DNA of 64,000 nucleotides from Richelia sp. SL_2_1 (GTDB lineage: Bacteria > Cyanobacteriota > Cyanobacteriia > Cyanobacteriales > Nostocaceae): positions 1 through 64,000 of the forward strand of contig JAAUSO010000009.1 of the NCBI GenBank assembly GCA_012033205.1. Direction: 5' to 3'. Positions 59,297 through 64,000 of the stretch are shown here, one piece after another. Position 1 is the first letter of the stretch, and each line of letters begins with the position of its first letter. The notes under the pieces were generated by a model. The model was not told the DNA's origin and did not search any database. It was given only the letters and a program-made list of their open reading frames with translations. Made by a program: the position numbers and the translations under genes.

Positions 59297-59299
59297 GAT

Positions 59300-59569
59300 T
59301 TAAAAACGCTCCGGTTGTAAAATTACAGCAAACAAATAAACAGCAAGTCCGACAGTTACTAAACCTAAAGCACCCAAAGCATAAGCAGTAGTACGCTCAA
59401 TATCAGGAGTCGCAGCGTAAACAGCAGGAGCAACGATTAAATTCAAACACAACCCCAAAAATATCCATAAAGGAAACCTTTGTCGCCGCCATTCCGACCA
59501 AATAAAACTGATAAAATCAATCTGGTTTGTAGTCACACATACTTTTTGTTTTAAGTTAATTAGTTTCAT
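59300..59569 (-). CDS. KdpF/KdpG-like small subunit
   Basis: This 89-residue protein sits between kdpB and kdpC. Its last 30 residues (LGLVTVGLAVYLFAVILQPERF) carry the single helix and PERF end typical of KdpF. It has an N-terminal extension with another hydrophobic segment (FPLWIFLGLCLNLIVAPAVY). Anabaena kdp operons contain an extended gene at this place, called kdpG. It probably stabilises the pump. Confidence 0.85.
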   Translation of the reverse strand: MKLINLKQKVCVTTNQIDFISFIWSEWRRQRFPLWIFLGLCLNLIVAPAVYAATPDIERTTAYALGALGLVTVGLAVYLFAVILQPERF

Positions 59570-59672
59570 GAGAATTCTGAGTTTAGGATAGGAAGAATCT
59601 TTTTTTAACGCAAAGTGACGCAGAGGTAAGCGCGGAGGAACGCGGAGTTTTTAAGTTCAGATGTTGAGTAAT

Positions 59673-61754
59673 TTATGCTAAACCTACAGCGGTAATTAAA
59701 ACATCAATTATTTTCACTGCCACAAACGGCGCAATTACACCACCCAAACCGTAAATAAAAATATTGCGACGTAACAGTTGATTAGCACTCAAGGGACGAA
59801 ATTCTACACCTTTTAAGGCTAAAGGAATTAACGCCGGAATAATTAAAGCGTTGTAAATTAATGCCGATAAAACTGCCGATTGAGCGCTGGTTAAACCCAT
59901 AATGTTTAAAGCCCCAATTCCCGCAGCTGCGAACATCGCCGGAATAATTGCAAAGTATTTGGCAATGTCATTGGCAATTGAAAAAGTTGTGAGCGCTCCC
60001 CGAGTAATTAATAACTGCTTACCGATAGTTACTAAGTCAATTAACTTTGTCGGATCTGAATCTAAGTCCACCATATTTGCTGCTTCTTTCGCGGCTTGAG
60101 TACCAGAATTCATTGCTAATCCGACGTTTGCTTGGGCTAAAGCTGGTGCATCGTTGGTACCGTCTCCCGTCATCGCGACTAATTTACCCTTGGCTTGTTC
60201 GGCTTGAATTACGGCGATTTTGTCTTCTGGTGTAGCTTCGGCAATAAAATCATCTACTCCCGCTTCTTTGGCTATCACCGAAGCCGTAATCCGGTTGTCT
60301 CCGGTTAACATTACAGTACGTACCCCCATACGTCGCAACTGGTCGAAACGTTCGTTGATACCCGGTTTAACAATGTCTTTGAGATAAACAACACCATAGG
60401 TTTCCTTACCCCGACATACTGCGAGCGGTGTACCGCCCAAATTAGATACTCTCTCATAAGCTGCATCCAAGTCAGATGGAGGTTGTCCGTTACGCGAACG
60501 CACAAATCCGCGAATCGCATCTACCGCACCTTTACGTATTTCTTCACCGTTGGGTAAATTAGTACCGCTCATGCGGGTGCGTGCGGAGAATTCTACACCC
60601 TCGGCTTGTTTTCTATCAAAATCAATACCTCCCCCCAACTTTTCCGCTAATCGCAGAATCGATTTACCTTCGGGTGTGTTATCAAATAAACTAGAGGCTA
60701 AGGCAACCGATGCGACTTCCTCTACTGAGTGTCCGTTGACTGGGATAAATTCTTCCGCAAGACGGTTTCCTAATGTAATCGTTCCGGTTTTATCCAGTAC
60801 CAAAGTATTGATATCACCGCAGGCTTCCACCGCTCGTCCAGAGGTGGCAACAACGTTAAATTGAGCTACCCGATCCATTCCGGCGATACCGATAGCGCTC
60901 AGTAATCCCCCGATGGTGGTAGGTATTAAAGCGACCAATAGAGCAATCAATATTGCAATACTAACTGGACTATTTACGTAAATCGCCGGAGTGGGAATTG
61001 TCGCTATTACAATTAAAAATACCAGCGTCAAGACTGCTAACAACACCGTCAACGCGATTTCGTTGGGAGTTTTAGAGCGTTCCGCACCTTCAACCAGCGA
61101 AATCATTCTATCGATAAAGCCTTTTCCAGGATCGGAAGTGACAGAAATAATTAACTCATCGGAAACGATAGTAGTACCACCCGTTACCGAACTTGCGACA
61201 TCAGAACCAGGTTCTTTTAAGACAGGTGCAGACTCCCCAGTAATTGCCGACTCATCAACAGAAGCCACACCATCGATAACTTCCCCATCTGCCGGGATGA
61301 CATCACCAGCAATGACTTTAATTCTGTCTCCTTTATGCAAATTGGTAGAACTTACTTCTTCAATTGCACCATCGGGTAAGAGTTTGCGAGCCAGGGTGTC
61401 TCCTTTAGTAGAACGCAGCGCGTCCGCTTGAGCTTTACCGCGTCCTTCCGCAACAGCTTCCGCGAAATTGGCGAAAACAACTGTAAAGAACAGAATAACT
61501 GTAATCAAGCCGTTAAATAAGCGTTGGTTTTCCCCTGCAACTGCACCAAATACGTAGGGGTTAATAGTTAAGAATGCGGTAATGACTGTACCAATCCACA
61601 CTACAAACATTACCGGGTTTTTGATGGCATTGCGGGGATTGAGTTTGACAAAAGCTTGTTTAAACGCACGTTGGTAAAGTTGGGAAGTATTGGCTTTGGG
61701 TGCGTTTCGTTTTTGGGAAGATTCAGGTTGTGTTGGTTTTTGTTTAACTTTCAT
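59673..61754 (-). CDS. kdpB: Potassium-transporting P-type ATPase subunit B
   Basis: This 693-residue catalytic ATPase is of the KdpFABC high-affinity potassium pump. The phosphorylated Asp is in LDKTGTIT (about residue 320), TGES is in the actuator domain (about 173-176) and [10 protein letters not shown] is the hinge (about 530). The membrane helices are in the usual arrangement. A 104-base spacer with a CGCAGAGG-type repeat separates it from the next gene, and 217 bases with repeats separate it from kdpA. Confidence 0.97.
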   Translation of the reverse strand: MKVKQKPTQPESSQKRNAPKANTSQLYQRAFKQAFVKLNPRNAIKNPVMFVVWIGTVITAFLTINPYVFGAVAGENQRLFNGLITVILFFTVVFANFAEAVAEGRGKAQADALRSTKGDTLARKLLPDGAIEEVSSTNLHKGDRIKVIAGDVIPADGEVIDGVASVDESAITGESAPVLKEPGSDVASSVTGGTTIVSDELIISVTSDPGKGFIDRMISLVEGAERSKTPNEIALTVLLAVLTLVFLIVIATIPTPAIYVNSPVSIAILIALLVALIPTTIGGLLSAIGIAGMDRVAQFNVVATSGRAVEACGDINTLVLDKTGTITLGNRLAEEFIPVNGHSVEEVASVALASSLFDNTPEGKSILRLAEKLGGGIDFDRKQAEGVEFSARTRMSGTNLPNGEEIRKGAVDAIRGFVRSRNGQPPSDLDAAYERVSNLGGTPLAVCRGKETYGVVYLKDIVKPGINERFDQLRRMGVRTVMLTGDNRITASVIAKEAGVDDFIAEATPEDKIAVIQAEQAKGKLVAMTGDGTNDAPALAQANVGLAMNSGTQAAKEAANMVDLDSDPTKLIDLVTIGKQLLITRGALTTFSIANDIAKYFAIIPAMFAAAGIGALNIMGLTSAQSAVLSALIYNALIIPALIPLALKGVEFRPLSANQLLRRNIFIYGLGGVIAPFVAVKIIDVLITAVGLA

Positions 61755-61937
61755 AGTTTTATCGTTGGCATCGGAAGTATATATTTTGGAACGCAGAGGA
61801 ACGCAAAGTTAAGCGCAGAGGAGCGCAGAGAAAAGAGGTAAAAAGAGATAGATAATCGCCAGGAGCGGTTGGAGGAGTAGCTGTTAATGGTTAGTTGTTG
61901 GAAGTAAGTAATGAGTCGGAAAAAAGTTTGTATTTTT

Positions 61938-61976
61938 TAACTCTTAACTCTTAACTCCTAACTCCTAACTCCTAAG
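61938..61976 (-). repeat. Heptamer array overlapping the kdpA stop codon
   Basis: The plus strand reads AACTCTT/AACTCCT. On the kdpA strand this is TTAGGAG/TTAAGAG, and the TAG stop codon of kdpA is part of the first unit. The rest of the 217-base spacer holds CGCAGAGG-type repeats near 61785-61830. Confidence 0.85.
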
Positions 61977-63669
61977 CGACTCCTGATGCAATTCTGGCAA
62001 TCAGGAAGGCTTCGGCGATCGGTCCGAGGGCAAATACTGGTAAAAAGGTTAATGCGCCTAATATGAGAATTACTCCTGCTGTAATTCCGGTAAATAATCC
62101 TGTATCGGTTCGTAAGGTTCCTGTGGTTTCGGGAACGGGTTGTTTGTGAGCCATTCCGTCGGCTAATAATAATAATGCAATCAACGGTAAGTAACGTCCT
62201 GCGAGTAAAGCTACGCTTGTGCTTAAGTTCCACCATAGGGTTCCATCACCTAAACCTTCAAAACCAGAACCGTTGTTGGCTGCTGCTGATGCGTATTCGT
62301 AAATTACTTGGGAATAACCGTGAAATCCTGGATTGGTAATTCCCGATAGTGTGTCGGGAAATGCTATGACGATCGCACCGGGAATTAAAATCATGATGGG
62401 ATGAACTAGTAAAATGACACTGGCTAGAACTATTTCGCGTTTTTCAATTTTGCGTCCTAAAAATTCCGGTGTTCTTCCTACCATTAATCCTGTGAGAAAT
62501 ACTGTCAAAATCAGAAAGATAAACAAGTAAGCGGTTCCGGTTCCCTGTCCACCCCAAACGATTTGTAAGAACATATTGAACATTGTCGCCATACCACCGT
62601 TAGGCATCAGGGAATCATGCATTCCGTTGACTGCACCGCACATTGTCCCCGTTGTCGCAACTGCCCAAAGTGCAGTTAGAAATGCACCGAAACGAACTTC
62701 TTTTCCTTCTAAATTAGGTGCGTTTGTATCTAAAATTGAGTTAACTATCGGGTTGCCTTGATATTCGCCAATTGCAGCTACAGTAATTAATGCCGCGAAA
62801 ATTACAAATACCATCCAAAATAACAACCAAGCTTGTTTGGTATTCCCTGCAATTATGCCGTAGGTATAGATTAGTGAGGCGGGAATCGCCATCATAATTA
62901 CCGTTTCTAACAAGTTGGTAAAATTATTGGGGTTTTCAAAAGGATGTGCCGAGTTAATTCCAAAGAAACCACCACCGTTTTCACCCAATTCTTTGATAAT
63001 CTCAAAATGGGCAACCGGACCGATCGCAATATATTGCGTTGTATCATCTAAAGTTATTGCGGTTACAGGCCCCGCTAAGGTTTCCGGGATACCAGCAGCT
63101 AGGAGAACTACAGCCCCAATCAGAGAAATGGGCAATAAAATCCGGGTAATCGACTGAGTTAAATCCACATAGAAATTACCTAAATCTCTACCAGTTAAGC
63201 CGCGAATAAAAGCGATCGCTACAGCAATACCCGTCCCCGCAGAGGTAAACATCAAGAACCCCAGCGCTAGCATTTGGCTGAAGTAGCTGTAGGTAGTTTC
63301 ACCAGAGTAATGCTGTTGATTGGTATTAGTTACAAAGGAAATTGCAGTATGTAAAGCCAAATCCCAACTTGGTGCATTTAAACCTGTGGGATTAAGCGGT
63401 AATATCCCTTGAAACATCAATATCAAAAACACGAACGCGCCCATAATTAAATTACTAAAAATTACAGCGCGGATGTATTGCCAAACTGTCATCGGGCTTT
63501 GATGACGCAATCCCGACAAAGCGTAAATTAAGCGTTCTAAAGGTCCCATTACCGGATCTAAAAACGTTCTTTGACCTAAAAACACTCGTGCCATATAACC
63601 GCCAAGTAGCGGAGTTATTGCTACTAAGATTGCTAACACAATCGCGATTTGAATAAATCCTAATAACAT
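61972..63669 (-). CDS. kdpA: Potassium-transporting ATPase subunit A
   Basis: This 565-residue potassium channel-like subunit has about ten membrane helices. The four selectivity-filter loops are visible: [31 protein letters not shown] (here the motif is GENGGGFFG), [16 protein letters not shown] and [14 protein letters not shown]. It is the first gene of the kdp cluster in the order A-B-F/G-C-D. In other bacteria the cluster is induced by potassium limitation and, in Anabaena, by desiccation-like stress. The TAG stop lies within a heptamer array. Confidence 0.97.
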   Translation of the reverse strand: MLLGFIQIAIVLAILVAITPLLGGYMARVFLGQRTFLDPVMGPLERLIYALSGLRHQSPMTVWQYIRAVIFSNLIMGAFVFLILMFQGILPLNPTGLNAPSWDLALHTAISFVTNTNQQHYSGETTYSYFSQMLALGFLMFTSAGTGIAVAIAFIRGLTGRDLGNFYVDLTQSITRILLPISLIGAVVLLAAGIPETLAGPVTAITLDDTTQYIAIGPVAHFEIIKELGENGGGFFGINSAHPFENPNNFTNLLETVIMMAIPASLIYTYGIIAGNTKQAWLLFWMVFVIFAALITVAAIGEYQGNPIVNSILDTNAPNLEGKEVRFGAFLTALWAVATTGTMCGAVNGMHDSLMPNGGMATMFNMFLQIVWGGQGTGTAYLFIFLILTVFLTGLMVGRTPEFLGRKIEKREIVLASVILLVHPIMILIPGAIVIAFPDTLSGITNPGFHGYSQVIYEYASAAANNGSGFEGLGDGTLWWNLSTSVALLAGRYLPLIALLLLADGMAHKQPVPETTGTLRTDTGLFTGITAGVILILGALTFLPVFALGPIAEAFLIARIASGVA

Positions 63670-64000
63670 ATGTTTATTTACTTAAATTTAGAAACTTTTT
63701 TTTCTGGACTCATATCTAAATCACTTTTTCATTATCTTGTTTGTTTGAAAAAATCACAATATACAAGTTGTATAAAATATCGTTTATGTGTTTAGTGTTT
63801 GATTTAGGAAGCGTTTATAAACGTTTAGAATATTTCTATATCAAAACACGTAAGTCTGTTGTATATAAACTAATAGTCTGTCCGATTATGAATGGTTTGT
63901 CATCAGGACTTCAGTTCTTTAAAGCCCTGACTAACAAGCTTAAGAACCCGTTATAGCGTTTCCTAAGTAACTGAGGTACAGCGATTACCTCACCCCGATA
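63670..64000. other. Region upstream of kdpA
   Basis: This should include the kdp promoter. No clear gene is present; a 71-codon frame at 63741 has no protein-like features. The last 13 or so bases (acctcaccccg) are the first arm of the inverted repeat seen at 13616 and 29856. Confidence 0.5.

Noticed and set aside
63741-63956. 71-codon frame upstream of kdpA
   Set aside because: There is no ribosome site, the composition is unusual and it lies in the likely promoter region.

Overview
The window looks like part of a chromosome from a filamentous, heterocyst-forming cyanobacterium (order Nostocales). The evidence is an AT-rich composition, scattered HIP1 octamers (gcgatcgc), many short tandem heptamer arrays, and a characteristic gene set: petL, a high-light-inducible protein, DevB/DevC-type exporter parts, a kdp operon ending in a short KdpD, plant/cyanobacterial-type glycerate kinase, sbpA-cysT-cysW, and several pentapeptide proteins. 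I see no rRNA, tRNA, CRISPR array, transposase or phage genes.

Layout. (1) 1-9.9 kb: a tandem family of four paralogous pentapeptide-repeat proteins. Three carry C-terminal RTX calcium-binding repeats and the fourth stops exactly where the RTX part would begin. (2) 10.2-26.3 kb: an alpha-glucan/trehalose locus: GH31 alpha-glucosidase, treY, treZ, glgX, a trehalose synthase-maltokinase fusion and malQ. Together these can debranch and shuffle maltodextrins, convert chain ends to trehalose and interconvert maltose and trehalose. (3) 26.7-29.8 kb: three tandem PRC-barrel/DUF2382 stress-type proteins. (4) 30.2-39.8 kb: mostly housekeeping genes (short-chain dehydrogenase, glycerate kinase, SelO, GNAT, bioB, petL, aroB) and a VapBC toxin-antitoxin pair. 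(5) 40-53.7 kb: two Ser/Thr kinases, a sulfate-uptake operon divergent from an Rrf2 regulator, a HLIP, a large membrane protein of about 95-residue repeats, and a rhomboid homologue lacking catalytic residues. (6) 54-57.4 kb: devB-devC without devA, and a DUF3084 remnant. (7) 57.4-63.7 kb: kdpA-B-F/G-C-D.

Two window-wide patterns matter to the reader. First, seven genes are interrupted by losses of A or T, almost all of one base and in A/T runs; restoring them gives normal-length, fully conserved proteins. This looks more like uncorrected sequencing error than decay, so these genes are annotated as single loci with a frameshift. Second, heptamer arrays are not scattered at random. Arrays of the GGTTAGA/GTTGACA type begin at, or contain, the stop codon of about eleven genes. 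Arrays of the AAAATCT type sit just upstream of the start codon of five genes, in the sense orientation. A separate family of about 64-nt palindromic elements (agaagtcgggttttta ... taaaaacccgacttct) recurs at six places.

The most promising candidates for something undescribed are the pentapeptide-RTX array with its shared leader hairpin, and the positional bias of the heptamer arrays.
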